From Marinoscillum furvescens DSM 4134 (GTDB lineage: Bacteria; Bacteroidota; Bacteroidia; Cytophagales; Cyclobacteriaceae), in contig NZ_QREG01000012.1 of the NCBI RefSeq assembly GCF_003386095.1, positions 62,001 through 126,000 on the forward strand: a DNA stretch of 64,000 nt, in the 5' to 3' direction. Below, one piece after another: positions 26,501-35,820 of the stretch. The notes under the pieces are model-generated. The model searched no databases. It was not told the DNA's origin and saw only the letters and a list, made by a program, of their open reading frames with translations. How positions within the stretch are numbered: the first letter of the stretch is position 1; each line of letters begins with the position of its first letter. The position numbers and the translations under genes were made by a program.

Positions 26501-26559
26501 GTGTAGGTTGAGTCATTTTGAGCTGTTGATGGATATGACGATATGGTGTCGTTTATCAT
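23524..26559 (-). CDS. Multi-PAS sensor histidine kinase (HisKA_3 class), paralogue 1
   Basis: 1011 residues, no membrane segment or signal, so cytosolic. After a Ser/Gln/Asn-rich N-terminus come about six PAS/PAC units (starts near residues 75, 190, 315, 430, 555, 685), several closing with 'G.(I/M/C).DI(T/S)'. The phospho-acceptor is His825 in ERMETGQELHDN, a HisKA_3 (NarX/LiaS-like) dimerisation helix. The ATPase has N-box EQISNIIKYA, DNGNGFD and GIGLNNISRR. It is the last of three tandem paralogues. The partner response regulator, probably of the LuxR type, is not in the window. The signal is unknown; no PAS shows a conserved heme or flavin Cys that I can identify. Confidence 0.9.
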   Translation of the reverse strand: MINDTISSYPSTAQNDSTYTPQNDYSPQYTKSDFHESVRNSINADQQDFIHLPENSLKMNSRKYPNQHTRMLSELCHSAKMVCWEYKKSTDELFIVSGIDSLPLYNGHQQLMLMDLPYALPPMIGNQLISQIRECIGTQSDFSTEVECDGSWYSIKADYHDDEPMVSGLINDITSEKTRELEMKADLEFSESIIAALPGVFYLLDEEGNYIRWNKNFEKVSGFSAEEILTGKPFENLADEHREYLTKRMDDLFQNGTASEELPLITKKGTKIPYFFTGKRLFLNGQQCLIGMGNDISELVKTRKKLEIAEQFAKIGYWELDQERLELTYWTQGMYDILETAPEDGMVPLEQIMTRIHDEDRHRFAYLISNIEQIDTQTLTLRYVTPRDTIKYINLSIFRNPNNPYTLEGVIQDITEVTLRDLKIKKIQERFNLIVQATTDAIFDWNPVTDYAWWSDSHYELFGYQKSDPLPGFEKWLEHIYHPDQDLVRNAVNEMISGIRTSWNEEIRLVGEDNQLKTLLVNCFTMGASKGIRILGSFIDISRQKQNEQALLDTNKRYELITKATQDGIWDWNISTDTITGNDRLRELYESKKQHLEINDFIERIHPEDRKRVESDLSSALNNRKNAITEEYRFKTKDHYRIIQDRAYIVYDENGAPKRMMGAMQDITMQRESERELQELSNRLLLATSAANLGIFDWKIEENHLVINEFTHEMFELNPIDFDHKIESLVQKIHPSDTSQLDFLHKAELQAYHHIRKTVRVLKSDGTLQHIELHMIVLRNESNNPESLIGVCRDITETINAEQQIAKAIIQTQEQERMETGQELHDNVIQTLVASMMNLTYAEDKIEGPKHLLANVKELISTAINDSRKLSHRLSPSYLINLRLDEAINNLISGLEGSGEIAFYTTYKLPKEAPITDELKLNIYRIVQEQISNIIKYAKASKVWVKVSEENNRVRLETKDNGNGFDVNQTKNGIGLNNISRRVKVFGGDIDIQSAPGKGCKIIIEIPYSNG

Positions 26560-26701
26560 TTGTGCCTAATTTGAATGTAGCCAAGATAGCCGAATCAAAG
26601 GCCTTCATACAGGGCGATTCGATAGGACCGAATTTTTAAGAGCCGAAGCACAGCAACTACTCTATGAGTGAAGGAGCCGATCGAGTTGATGCTCTTTTTG
26701 A

Positions 26702-29700
26702 TTAGCTGATTGGTATTTTGATGGTCATTTTACACCCTTTGTTAGGAGCTGTTTCTATCTCCAATTCGCCCTCAAAAATTTTGACACGTCGCGAAATGTT
26801 GTTTAGCCCAATGCCTTTAGAAACTGCCTCTGGATCAAAACCCACGCCGTTATCTTCAGTGGTGACTTCTACCAGCGTAGGGGTTATCTTGATCGATTGA
26901 TCAATGCGGGTAGCTTTTGCATGTTTGATGATATTATTGATTTGCTCCTGGACGATGCGGTATACATTTAGCTTGATTTCATGCGGTACTACCTGATCGC
27001 TATCTACCTTACAGGTCATAGAGGTTTCGAATTTATCATCCGTATTGATGTCTTCTATCAGTTTGGCAATGTTTTCATCCAGTGAGGATTCATTAATGTT
27101 AGATGGAGCCAACTGATGTGAAAGCTTACGGGTGTCCTCTATCGCAGATTGGATATACTCCAGCGCCCTGTCTAAGAGCTTGGCTTCTCCATTTAGTTTG
27201 CCATAGGCATGATTAAGGTTGATCAGTGAGGCTACCAGCAATTGTACAATGTTGTCATGCAGCTCACGTCCTGTTTCCATCCGTTCTTCCTCTTGAGTTT
27301 GAATGATGGCTTTTGCGATCTTCTGCTCTGAAGTCATGATTTCTGTTACATCCTTACAAATGCCGATCACCGATTTTGTGTTTCCATTTTCATCTTTGAT
27401 GAGTACAGCATGAGTTTCGATGTAGTGTACCTCTTCATTTTCATGTACCGTTCGGATGACTTTATTCAAGTGGTGTTTTGCACCATCTTCAAGAAGCGTA
27501 CATTGGTTGAATTTTTTAATATCCTGAGGGTGGAAGCAATTTAGCCAGCTCTGGAAGGAATGATCAAATGTAACTGGATCTAACTGAAACATGTCGTACA
27601 TGTACTCATTCCAAACCAGGGTGTCTTTTTCTACATCCCAATCAAAAATGCCGAGACTTGCCGACGTGGTGGCCAGAAGCAGTCTGTTCGAAAGTTCCTG
27701 AAGCTCTATTTCTGCTTTTTTCTTTTCGGTAATGTCCTGCATGGCTCCGACCGAACGTACTGCTGTACCATCTTCATCGTATATTCGATACAACCGATCT
27801 AAGATAATTCGATACTCATTACCTACTCTAAAGCGGTATTCGTTGGAAATGGAAGCTCTTTGCTCCTCCGTTGATTTCTTTTCGCGGGCTTTGATTTTGT
27901 CCACATCATCGGGATGAAGGCGGTTGAAAAAATCATCTGCGGTGAGATGAGTGTCGGTTTTTACTCCATAGAGCTTGTAGAGCTGGTCGTTTCCTGTAAT
28001 TACACCGTCTGATAAATTTACGTCCCATATAGCGTCGTTTGTGCTTTTGCCAATCAGTTCGTAGCGTTCGTTAGATAGCCTTATAGCTTCTTCGTGTTCT
28101 TTTTCATGGGTGATGTCTATAAATGCACCGATTATTTTAAAGCGTTGGTTTTCTGTAGATACAAAACATCGCAGCAACAATATTCTATTTTTTCCATTGC
28201 CTAGTGGAAGCCGGATTTCAGTTTTAAGGCTTTGCATTTTGCCATTGATAAACTTATCTACCGACGAGACTACCATATCACGGTCATCCGGGTGAATTTT
28301 GTCCAGCCAACTTGCAAAAGAAGGTACACCTAACTGGGGATCGAATCCAAATAGCTGGAAGTGGCTATCACTCCACCATGCTTTGTTCAGTAGGGGATTC
28401 CATTCAAATAATGCATCATTAGTAGTTTGAGCTATTAGGTGAAACCTTTGCTGGGATTCCTGTAGTTTCAACTCTCTCTCGGTACGTTCACTAATATCCT
28501 GTAAGGTTCCTTCTAACTTGGTGATCATTCCGTCTGCAGTATAGGGGATGACCTGTGCTTTCAGGTGTTTTTTCAGACCTTCCGAAGTTTTAAAGGCAAA
28601 CTCTATACTGGTTGATTTTTGTGTTTTGAAGACTTTATCAAAAGTGAGGGATATTAATTTCCGATCTTTTGGGTGAACGCAATCCATGAACTCCTTATCC
28701 TGTAAAGGGTTGGCGGTAGGATCTACCCCACAGATGTTGTACATTTCCTTGGTCCAATGCACGGATTTGCTTTGGCGGTTCCATTCCCAGTAGCCTAGTT
28801 TGGCGATGCTTTGTGCTGCATTTAGCTGTTTGTTTGCTTCTTCGAGTAGATTTTCAAAATGTTTCCTCGCACTTATGTCTGTCCCAACACCCATAAGGCA
28901 GGGCTCACCATCATATTCGACTGCTTTGCCAGTAAAATAATAAGGCGTTTTGGTGCCATCTTTGGACACTAACTCAGCCTCTACAAAGTCCTCTCCAGTC
29001 TTAAACACATTAGCTATCCTTTCGGCTATAACCGGTCCCTCTTCTTCACTAAAGAGTTGGAGTGGATGTAGAGATAGCATTTCTTGATCTGTATAGCCAC
29101 TTACATCGAGTAAGTTTTGATTCCATCTTTTGTACTGTCCTTCTGTAGTAAACAGGTAAAACACTCCCGGAAGGCTGTTAAGCAGTTGCTCTGAAAGCGA
29201 CTTCTCTTTGAGGATTGCCTTACGAGCGCTTTTATGTTCAGATATGTCCTGCATGGTACCTTGAATCAATACCAGCTTACCTTGCTCTATCAATGGTTGT
29301 CCTATAATACGAATCCACGTGCCTGGAGCTCCGATTTTAGAGAGTTCAATTTCAAAGGAAAAGGAATTTTGAGTGTTTACGCACTCATCCAGATAATGGT
29401 CGAAAACCTCAGCTCCAGCTTCAGTAAAGAAGGAATGCCACTGATTTCTCGGGATAGTATGGCTACCACTTATTTCCTTAGAAATAGTAAATCCCGACTC
29501 CAGAATAAGCTCCTGGCTTTCCAGGTGGTATTCCCATCCGCCAATTTTTGCGATTCTACCTACTTCTCGAAGTAGGTGTTCACGCTTTTTAATGGTGAGT
29601 TCTGCTTGCTTCTGTTTGGTAACGTCTCTGATAATAGACTGGAAAACACCATTCACCTCAGACACACTTACTTCCACCATTATTTTGGAGCCATCTTTTT

Positions 29701-30643
29701 TAGTGACGCTTCGGTACTGCAGAGACCTCTCTTGAGCATCCTCTTCTGATATTAGCCAGGGGCCTTCATCCAGTTGCTCGACAAAGTCGCGGAGATTTTT
29801 ACCAATGATTTCCGATTTCGTATAGCCACACAGCATACAGCCTGCAGCATTTACATCAATGAAGTTTCCTTTTGCATCATTTATAAAAATACCGTCTGAA
29901 GCATGGTTAAATAAATTTCTAAAATGCTTGTCATTTTTTCTGATGCTGGAAGCTTGATGTTTTTCATCTGTAATGTCGCGAATGGTGTATAGCCATAAGC
30001 TTGAACCGGGCTCGTCAATTTGATCTATGTTGATCGACAAATAGCGATTTCCCGAATCCAGGTATAATTTGCCTTCCAGATGCTCTATGTACTCTGCTTG
30101 TCCGAGACGCTGTTGTGCCTGAGGATCTGATAAATATGGAATAACCACGTTTAGCGCTGATAGACTGTTGTGAAGGGCTTCGCTTTTACGGGTCTTTAGG
30201 ATACGGCAGGCTTTGTCATTGATGTCTAAAATCCTGTCATTGTCACCAATAAGGACAAATGCCGTACTTTTTGATTTCATCAAAAAACTTACACTTGAAG
30301 GAGTAGAAGTTTGTGAAGGAGAGCGCTCTATCACAAAAAGACAGCAGTCTTGTGCTGAGTCACTCATGCAGGCATTGTTGAAGCTGAAAACCAAATCGAG
30401 GAATTTGCCAGAAGGTGTAGCGCCTAAGTAGCTGCCTTCATGAGTGCCTGCACGAGAGTTATCCAGCTGTATGTTTGGTAGTACTTCTGTGATTTTTCTT
30501 CCTATAAGTGCATCAATCGGAGCTTCAAGTAGCTTGGCTAGTTTGGTGTTGGCTGTAAGAATCTCACCATGTGAGTTTAGTGTGGCCGTGCCGATGAGTG
30601 CACTGTCTTTTAATACATAAGATCCGAATATCTCCCTTAGCAT
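26702..30643 (-). CDS. Multi-PAS sensor histidine kinase (HisKA_3 class), paralogue 2
   Basis: 1313 residues, cytosolic, about nine PAS/PAC units followed by HisKA_3 with His1129 in ERMETGRELHDN, then ATPase motifs EQINNIIKHA, DNGVGFD and GIGLNNISRR. The last five PAS units line up one-to-one with those of paralogue 1, including the distinctive AWWSDSHFQLFGF unit. Four extra PAS units at the N-terminus ('DSALIGTATLNSHGEI', 'STAFVLIGDNDRILDIN', 'NHASDGIFINDAKGN', 'RIAKIGGWEYH') explain the greater length. A 142-nt gap without a clear promoter separates it from paralogue 1. No receiver domain is present. Confidence 0.9.
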   Translation of the reverse strand: MLREIFGSYVLKDSALIGTATLNSHGEILTANTKLAKLLEAPIDALIGRKITEVLPNIQLDNSRAGTHEGSYLGATPSGKFLDLVFSFNNACMSDSAQDCCLFVIERSPSQTSTPSSVSFLMKSKSTAFVLIGDNDRILDINDKACRILKTRKSEALHNSLSALNVVIPYLSDPQAQQRLGQAEYIEHLEGKLYLDSGNRYLSINIDQIDEPGSSLWLYTIRDITDEKHQASSIRKNDKHFRNLFNHASDGIFINDAKGNFIDVNAAGCMLCGYTKSEIIGKNLRDFVEQLDEGPWLISEEDAQERSLQYRSVTKKDGSKIMVEVSVSEVNGVFQSIIRDVTKQKQAELTIKKREHLLREVGRIAKIGGWEYHLESQELILESGFTISKEISGSHTIPRNQWHSFFTEAGAEVFDHYLDECVNTQNSFSFEIELSKIGAPGTWIRIIGQPLIEQGKLVLIQGTMQDISEHKSARKAILKEKSLSEQLLNSLPGVFYLFTTEGQYKRWNQNLLDVSGYTDQEMLSLHPLQLFSEEEGPVIAERIANVFKTGEDFVEAELVSKDGTKTPYYFTGKAVEYDGEPCLMGVGTDISARKHFENLLEEANKQLNAAQSIAKLGYWEWNRQSKSVHWTKEMYNICGVDPTANPLQDKEFMDCVHPKDRKLISLTFDKVFKTQKSTSIEFAFKTSEGLKKHLKAQVIPYTADGMITKLEGTLQDISERTERELKLQESQQRFHLIAQTTNDALFEWNPLLNKAWWSDSHFQLFGFDPQLGVPSFASWLDKIHPDDRDMVVSSVDKFINGKMQSLKTEIRLPLGNGKNRILLLRCFVSTENQRFKIIGAFIDITHEKEHEEAIRLSNERYELIGKSTNDAIWDVNLSDGVITGNDQLYKLYGVKTDTHLTADDFFNRLHPDDVDKIKAREKKSTEEQRASISNEYRFRVGNEYRIILDRLYRIYDEDGTAVRSVGAMQDITEKKKAEIELQELSNRLLLATTSASLGIFDWDVEKDTLVWNEYMYDMFQLDPVTFDHSFQSWLNCFHPQDIKKFNQCTLLEDGAKHHLNKVIRTVHENEEVHYIETHAVLIKDENGNTKSVIGICKDVTEIMTSEQKIAKAIIQTQEEERMETGRELHDNIVQLLVASLINLNHAYGKLNGEAKLLDRALEYIQSAIEDTRKLSHQLAPSNINESSLDENIAKLIEDINTDDKFETSMTCKVDSDQVVPHEIKLNVYRIVQEQINNIIKHAKATRIDQSIKITPTLVEVTTEDNGVGFDPEAVSKGIGLNNISRRVKIFEGELEIETAPNKGCKMTIKIPIS

Positions 30644-30796
30644 GACTTAAAGGCATAAGTGTTTGTCTTAGGCAATTTACCTATGCACAACGGTGAGCAG
30701 GAGAATACTAGTTGTAATCAGGTTTTTTCTAGGTGAAACTACCAGATTGAGGTGTCAGTTATAAGATATTTCTGATTTTAGGTCCATCGATATCTG

Positions 30797-33700
30797 CTAA
30801 TTGTCGGCTTCTCTTGGTATTTCAACGATAATTTTAAACCCATCATTGGGTGCAGAAACTACTTGTAGGTTCCCATTAAAAATTTCTACACGCCTACGGA
30901 TGTTATTTAGCCCTATGCCTTTAGCAGAATTTTTTTTGTTTAACCCTTGTCCATCGTCGGCTATGAGCATGTAGATTTTAAAATCATTGATGGTCAGTTG
31001 AAGGGTAAGCGTTCTAGCATTGGCATGTTTTACTATATTGTTGAGTTGCTCTTGGAGTATGCGATACAGATTGAGCTTGAGGTTGTCAGGTATGGGGACC
31101 TCCGTATTCATTTCAGACTCAAAATTGATGGTAAACTGTCCATGGGTATTGAATCCTTCTAAAAGGCTGGACATAGCCTCATCCAAAGCTGTGTCTTCCA
31201 GACTTGCAGGTGCCAAGCGGTGAGAAAGCTTGCGAATATCCTCTATAGCTGTGCCTGTTAGTTCAAAGGAGCGCTGCACTGAGGGAAATTCATCTAGCTT
31301 GTCTATCACATGATTGAGATTCATCCGGGCCGCAACGAGAAGCTGTATAATATGGTCATGTAACTCGCGTCCGGTTTCAAACCGCTCTTCTTCCTGAGTT
31401 TGAATGATGGCCTTGGCAATGTCCTGTTCTGCATTTACACTATCTGTAATGTCACGACACACTCCCACCATAGCGGTGGCTTCCTTTTTATTGTTTCTGC
31501 TGACGAGCGCATGAGCTTCTACATGTCGAATTTCATTGTTTGGCCACACGATTCTAAACCGGTCATGAAAAGGCCTTCCGCGTTCAATTGATGTTTCAAT
31601 TTTCTCATTAAAAGCTACCACATCACGTGGGTGCAAGCAGTGTAGCCAATCGTCAAATGTAAACTGAAACTCATCAGGGTCCACACTGAAAATGCTATAC
31701 ATGTATTCGTTCCAGACCATTCTTCCGGAGGATAAATTCCAATCAAATATCCCCAGACTAGCCGATGTGGCAGCTAGTAAAAGCCGGTTGGATGCAGCTT
31801 GTAGCTGACGTTCTGATTCCTTTTGAGTCGTAATGTCCTGCATCGCACCGAGCATTCGTTTTGGTAACCCATCATTTCCATAGATGATATATACCTTGTC
31901 CATAATGTCTCTGTAAGTGCCATCGGCATGTAAAAACCGGTATTCTTGTGTGATGTGGTGCTTTCTGTTTTTCAGCACTTTGGTTAGGCTGGATTTTACC
32001 CGGCCCAGATCGTCAGCGTGTATGTGATCGTAAAACATTTCATCACTGATGATTGTCCCTGGAGGTACTCCGTATAGTTCATAGAGGCGATCGTTGCCTA
32101 TTGTGTTGTTGTTAGAAATGTCCCAGTCCCAGATGGCATCATTGGTAGCCTTGCTAATCAATTCATAGCGCTGATTTATTTGAAACAGTTCTTCCTCGCG
32201 TTCTTTGGTTTCAGTGATGTCCTGTACTGCACCTTCAATTTTACCTAACTCTCCAGTGTTGTCGATGATCCCAATTGCTTTGACACGAATGACCCGTTGT
32301 CCGAGTTGGCTATGCTCGAAGCGATATTCAAACTGAATGAATTCGTCTGAGTTGATAGAATTCATAAAATCCATGACTCCTTCACGATCTTCTTCATGGA
32401 CTTTCGTAAGAAACTGCCCAAATGGAAGGGGGCCTTTGTTCGGATCTGCTCCGAAAATATCATACATTTCTTCAGACCAAAACATTTCATCCGTTGGCAC
32501 ATCCAATTCCCAGTAACCTACGTTTGCTATGCTCTGTGCTGCTTTTAGCTGCTCATTGGTGCGTATGATTTGATCCTGAGTACGCTTTTGTTCAGTGATG
32601 TCTTGTCCTAGCCCGAGCAGACAGGGTTTGCCTTCATAAATAAACCTGGAGCCCGTAAAGAAATAGGGGATACGGGTTCCGTCTTTTAGCCGCAAGTGAG
32701 CTTCCACTTTATCGGAACCATTAGTAAAAACGGAGGTGATTTTTTCAATTAGGAGTGGTTGCTCATCCTCACCAAAAAACATGAGTGGATGCCCATCTGC
32801 AATTTCTTCACCACTGTACCCTGATATGTCTTCAAGTATTTTGTTCCATCGGATGTATTTGCCTTCCTCAGTGAAAAAGTAGAATACCCCTGGCATACTA
32901 TTGATAATGGCATCTGAGAGCGATTTCTCATGTTCCAGCTTCCGGTTATAGGCTTTTTGTTCTGTTATGTCCTGTATGGCACCGATTAGTTGGTGTGGAG
33001 CGTCATCATCTCCTATACTAGTGCCTATAATGCGAACACACTGAATACCTCGAGTTTTGTTGTCAAGTTCTGCTTCTATATCAAACGGCTCACCTGTGGT
33101 CAGCGATTCTTTAATGGCACTTGTTATTGACTTTGCAGAGGGTTTATCAAACATCTCCACCCACGTATCGAGTGACAGTTGAGATGCCTCTATTCCCAGG
33201 CAGGTTGGATCACCTATAATCACCTGATTGTTTGTCGTGAGTTTCCAGCTACTTACCTTGGCTAGCTGGCTTACTTTTTTAAGGAGTTGTTCGTTTTCTT
33301 TAAGTCTCCGTTCAGCGAGTCGTCTCTCTGTTACATTCCGGACGATGGCTTGCAGTGTGCCATCCGGCTGTTTTCTGGTGCTAATTTCCACAGCCAGGGT
33401 ATTGGATGACGTGAAGAGTTCAAAATCAGCTACAGAAAGATCCTTGTCCAGCCAGTTAGCTTTTAGTTCTTTAGCTATTGGCGAAAGTAAACTTTTAAGA
33501 GGTGTTTGGATCAAAGTGTTTAGCGGCATAGAGCAGAGCTTACACATGCTTGTATTTGCATCGATAATGCGCCCTGCTTCATCGATGATTAGAATACCAT
33601 CCGTGGCTTGCTCAAAGAGTGTTCGAAACTTGCTCTCACTATTTTGCAGTTCTTTCTGAGCGGTTTTACGTTTGGTTATATCATGCTGTATGCCAAATAA

Positions 33701-34789
33701 GCCTACTAAATGCTCATCATCGTTGTATATAGCCGTGTAATCACCCTCTACCCAGAATGTAGAACCGTCCAGTCGTGTTTCTTCAGTCTCTGTTCGAATC
33801 CTTCCTGTCTTCACAAATTCCAAAAATGTCTTTTTGGCTTGTTCTAGATTATTTGGAAAGAAATCTACTGGAGACCTGCCAATTATATCACTTTCTTCGG
33901 CCTTGTACTGATCCAGCATGGCTCGGTTGGTACGAGTGATCCGGGCATGTTCAAAAATATGATCTATGGCCGCCTCTGGATTGAGATTTGCATCCCATTT
34001 GAGAGGTTCTTCCAGTTCCATAAAAAAGAATCCAGAAAGTGTATTGCTGAAAAAGGGGGTGATTTCCCTTTTGCTCTCCAGCCACAGCTGTTCGATTCTC
34101 TCTAGCTCTGTCACATCTTGTACCAGGCACAAAATCGATAACATTTGACCATTTTCATCTTTGAGGATACTATTGTACCAAACACAGCTTACCGTGCGCT
34201 CATTTCTGGTGATGTTGCGATTGTAGCAGGTGTTTCCTTCCACATTTCCACCCATGAGTTCATCCACTACCAGATGTACTATATCTTCATCATCTGGATG
34301 GATCATATTCAGGTCGTCAAGGTTGCGACCGATAACTTCTTTTCCTGTCCATTCGAAGATCTGTTCAGCTCGTTTAGACCAATTGAGAATGGTTTTGTTT
34401 CGGTCCAATTCTATGACGCCCAGAGGAGAATTGGTGAGGTAGGATTGTAGCTGATAGGCGTTGTTTTCTCCTGACCATTTGGTAGTAGGTGTGAAGGCAA
34501 AACTCCCTGGCGCCGAGTCGGTAGCAGGTGTAAAGCCATATTCTACGGTAAGCCGAAGCTCATTGCCGTCTGTTATTTGCAGGGTGCCTTCGGGGTTGCT
34601 TTTAAGACTTTTATAGTGCTCCGGACTTAAGAGGTCCTGTAGTTTTTTCCCAATGAGGTTGTCAGTCAACAGCAGCTTGGAAGCTTTAGCATTTGCTTCT
34701 ATGATTTGATCATCATCATCCAGCAGTAGCATCCCAAAAAGTGGATTTTCAAGTAATGGAGTATGTTGCTGGTATTTGGGGTGTTTCAT
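30797..34789 (-). CDS. Multi-PAS sensor histidine kinase (HisKA_3 class), paralogue 3
   Basis: 1330 residues, cytosolic, about nine PAS/PAC units and a HisKA_3 domain with His1144 in ERFETGRELHDH, then EQLNNIVKHA, DDGQGLN and GIGLNNIRRR. The last two PAS units (RYELISKATNDAIWDWD and SASLGIFDWN) and the GVFYFF and IANVGYWEL units match the other two kinases, but the WWSDSH unit is absent. A unique N-terminal unit carries 'NTLSGFFFMELEEPLKWD'. It is the first gene of the kinase cluster and is divergent from the phenylalanine hydroxylase gene. The 217-nt divergent gap holds a weak TATAATTG element for this gene and nothing else obvious. Confidence 0.9.
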   Translation of the reverse strand: MKHPKYQQHTPLLENPLFGMLLLDDDDQIIEANAKASKLLLTDNLIGKKLQDLLSPEHYKSLKSNPEGTLQITDGNELRLTVEYGFTPATDSAPGSFAFTPTTKWSGENNAYQLQSYLTNSPLGVIELDRNKTILNWSKRAEQIFEWTGKEVIGRNLDDLNMIHPDDEDIVHLVVDELMGGNVEGNTCYNRNITRNERTVSCVWYNSILKDENGQMLSILCLVQDVTELERIEQLWLESKREITPFFSNTLSGFFFMELEEPLKWDANLNPEAAIDHIFEHARITRTNRAMLDQYKAEESDIIGRSPVDFFPNNLEQAKKTFLEFVKTGRIRTETEETRLDGSTFWVEGDYTAIYNDDEHLVGLFGIQHDITKRKTAQKELQNSESKFRTLFEQATDGILIIDEAGRIIDANTSMCKLCSMPLNTLIQTPLKSLLSPIAKELKANWLDKDLSVADFELFTSSNTLAVEISTRKQPDGTLQAIVRNVTERRLAERRLKENEQLLKKVSQLAKVSSWKLTTNNQVIIGDPTCLGIEASQLSLDTWVEMFDKPSAKSITSAIKESLTTGEPFDIEAELDNKTRGIQCVRIIGTSIGDDDAPHQLIGAIQDITEQKAYNRKLEHEKSLSDAIINSMPGVFYFFTEEGKYIRWNKILEDISGYSGEEIADGHPLMFFGEDEQPLLIEKITSVFTNGSDKVEAHLRLKDGTRIPYFFTGSRFIYEGKPCLLGLGQDITEQKRTQDQIIRTNEQLKAAQSIANVGYWELDVPTDEMFWSEEMYDIFGADPNKGPLPFGQFLTKVHEEDREGVMDFMNSINSDEFIQFEYRFEHSQLGQRVIRVKAIGIIDNTGELGKIEGAVQDITETKEREEELFQINQRYELISKATNDAIWDWDISNNNTIGNDRLYELYGVPPGTIISDEMFYDHIHADDLGRVKSSLTKVLKNRKHHITQEYRFLHADGTYRDIMDKVYIIYGNDGLPKRMLGAMQDITTQKESERQLQAASNRLLLAATSASLGIFDWNLSSGRMVWNEYMYSIFSVDPDEFQFTFDDWLHCLHPRDVVAFNEKIETSIERGRPFHDRFRIVWPNNEIRHVEAHALVSRNNKKEATAMVGVCRDITDSVNAEQDIAKAIIQTQEEERFETGRELHDHIIQLLVAARMNLNHVIDKLDEFPSVQRSFELTGTAIEDIRKLSHRLAPASLEDTALDEAMSSLLEGFNTHGQFTINFESEMNTEVPIPDNLKLNLYRILQEQLNNIVKHANARTLTLQLTINDFKIYMLIADDGQGLNKKNSAKGIGLNNIRRRVEIFNGNLQVVSAPNDGFKIIVEIPREADN

Positions 34790-34960
34790 AAATAGCTGAT
34801 TATGGTCAGGATGTTGTCTGCTATCAATTATAGCGAAATAATGTCACAGCTACGAAAGGTTTCGGCGAACTGCTTCACATGAGCCATGAGTAGTTTCGCG
34901 GATTGCAAGCCATAACTAAATCCTACTCAAAAAAATAACCGCAGCGCATTTAGGAATGTT

Positions 34961-34968
34961 TATCTTTA
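34961..34968 (+). promoter_or_regulatory. Putative -7 box of the phenylalanine hydroxylase gene
   Basis: TATCTTTA, one mismatch to TAnnTTTG. Transcription would begin near 34975, downstream of the in-frame ATG at 34956. This supports the start codon at 35007. Confidence 0.45.
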
Positions 34969-35006
34969 CGGTGAACATTAACTCATTACCCCAACGTTTA
35001 TACTGT

Positions 35007-35750
35007 ATGAAGCAGATATATGGCAATTACAATAAGGAAGATTTTGAAGTTTGGAGGATCCTTTACGAAAGGCAGATAAAGAACCTTCCCAATGCAGCCA
35101 GCAAAGCCCATTTGGAGGGGCTTGAAAAAGTCAACTTTGTGGCAGATGAAATCCCAAAGTTTTCCGAAACAAATGAAATACTGCAGGATTTGACTGGCTG
35201 GCGACTGGCAGTGGTGCCAGGAATTGTTCCGGATTACACCTTTTTTGAGCTGATGTCCAATAAGCGTTTTCCTGCCACTACCTGGTTGCGCAAAATGGAA
35301 GAGCTGGACTATTTGGAGGAGCCAGATATGTTTCACGATGTATTTGCTCACGTGCCACTACTTACCAATCAGAGCTTTGTGAATTTTCTGGAAGAACTGA
35401 GTGTGATAGGATTGGGCTATGTAGGCAATGATTATGCGATCGAGCTGCTGTCTAGAATCTATTGGTTTACGGTAGAGTTTGGCTTGATTCAGGAAGATGC
35501 AGGTCTGCGCATTTATGGTGCAGGTATTTTGTCGTCAGCAGGCGAAACCAAATACAGCCTTTCTGAGGAGCCTCCAAAGCATGCCTTTGATGTGCGTACT
35601 ATCGCTAATACATCCTATCGAAAGGATGTTTTTCAAGATCGCTATTTTGTAATCGAATCTTATGAGCAGCTTTACGAGAGCTTGCCAGAAATAAAAGCAG
35701 TTTTAGCTGAAATGGTAGAGAAAAGTCAACACGAAGAGGTGCTCACTTGA
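35007..35750 (+). CDS. phhA: Phenylalanine-4-hydroxylase
   Basis: 247 residues from the ATG at 35007; 17 extra codons back to 34956 would precede the predicted transcription start. The non-haem iron ligands are His110 and His115 in EEPDMFHDVFAHVPLL and Glu157 in YWFTVEFGL. 'LTGWRLAVVPGIVPDYTFFELM' is the pterin-binding side of the catalytic core, and there is no regulatory ACT domain, as usual for bacterial forms. It converts phenylalanine to tyrosine with tetrahydrobiopterin or a related pterin. A hairpin with T-run follows 36 nt after the stop. Confidence 0.93.
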   Translation: MKQIYGNYNKEDFEVWRILYERQIKNLPNAASKAHLEGLEKVNFVADEIPKFSETNEILQDLTGWRLAVVPGIVPDYTFFELMSNKRFPATTWLRKMEELDYLEEPDMFHDVFAHVPLLTNQSFVNFLEELSVIGLGYVGNDYAIELLSRIYWFTVEFGLIQEDAGLRIYGAGILSSAGETKYSLSEEPPKHAFDVRTIANTSYRKDVFQDRYFVIESYEQLYESLPEIKAVLAEMVEKSQHEEVLT

Positions 35751-35761
35751 GAAACACAGAC

Positions 35762-35769
35762 TAAATTTG
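35762..35769 (+). promoter_or_regulatory. Putative -7 box of the his genes
   Basis: TAAATTTG, a perfect match to TAnnTTTG, just after the phhA stop and 51 nt before hisH. Transcription from it would begin near 35776 and would carry the hairpin at 35787-35809 in the leader. No convincing -33 TTTG. Confidence 0.45.
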
Positions 35770-35786
35770 TGTGACAAAAAAATAAT

Positions 35787-35819
35787 AGGTTGTGCAGGTT
35801 GCACAACCTTTTTTATTTC
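35787..35819 (+). terminator. Hairpin and T-run between phhA and hisH
   Basis: Perfect 10-bp stem AGGTTGTGCA/TGCACAACCT (35787-35796/35800-35809) followed by TTTTTATTT, ending 1-2 nt before the hisH ATG. It terminates phhA. If the his promoter at 35762 is used, it also lies in the his leader. Confidence 0.8.
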
Positions 35820-35820
35820 T

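Noticed and set aside
23524-34789. Hybrid kinases with receiver domains or light-sensing LOV domains
   Set aside because: No receiver Asp motif at either end and no LOV NCRFLQ-type cysteine motif in any PAS unit.
35767-35820. Extended hisH start at 35767
   Set aside because: It would translate through a strong hairpin, and HisH proteins begin at the MKVAIVKYNAGN block (35821).
35751-35820. His-codon leader peptide before hisH
   Set aside because: No short ORF with a run of CAC/CAT codons is present between phhA and hisH.
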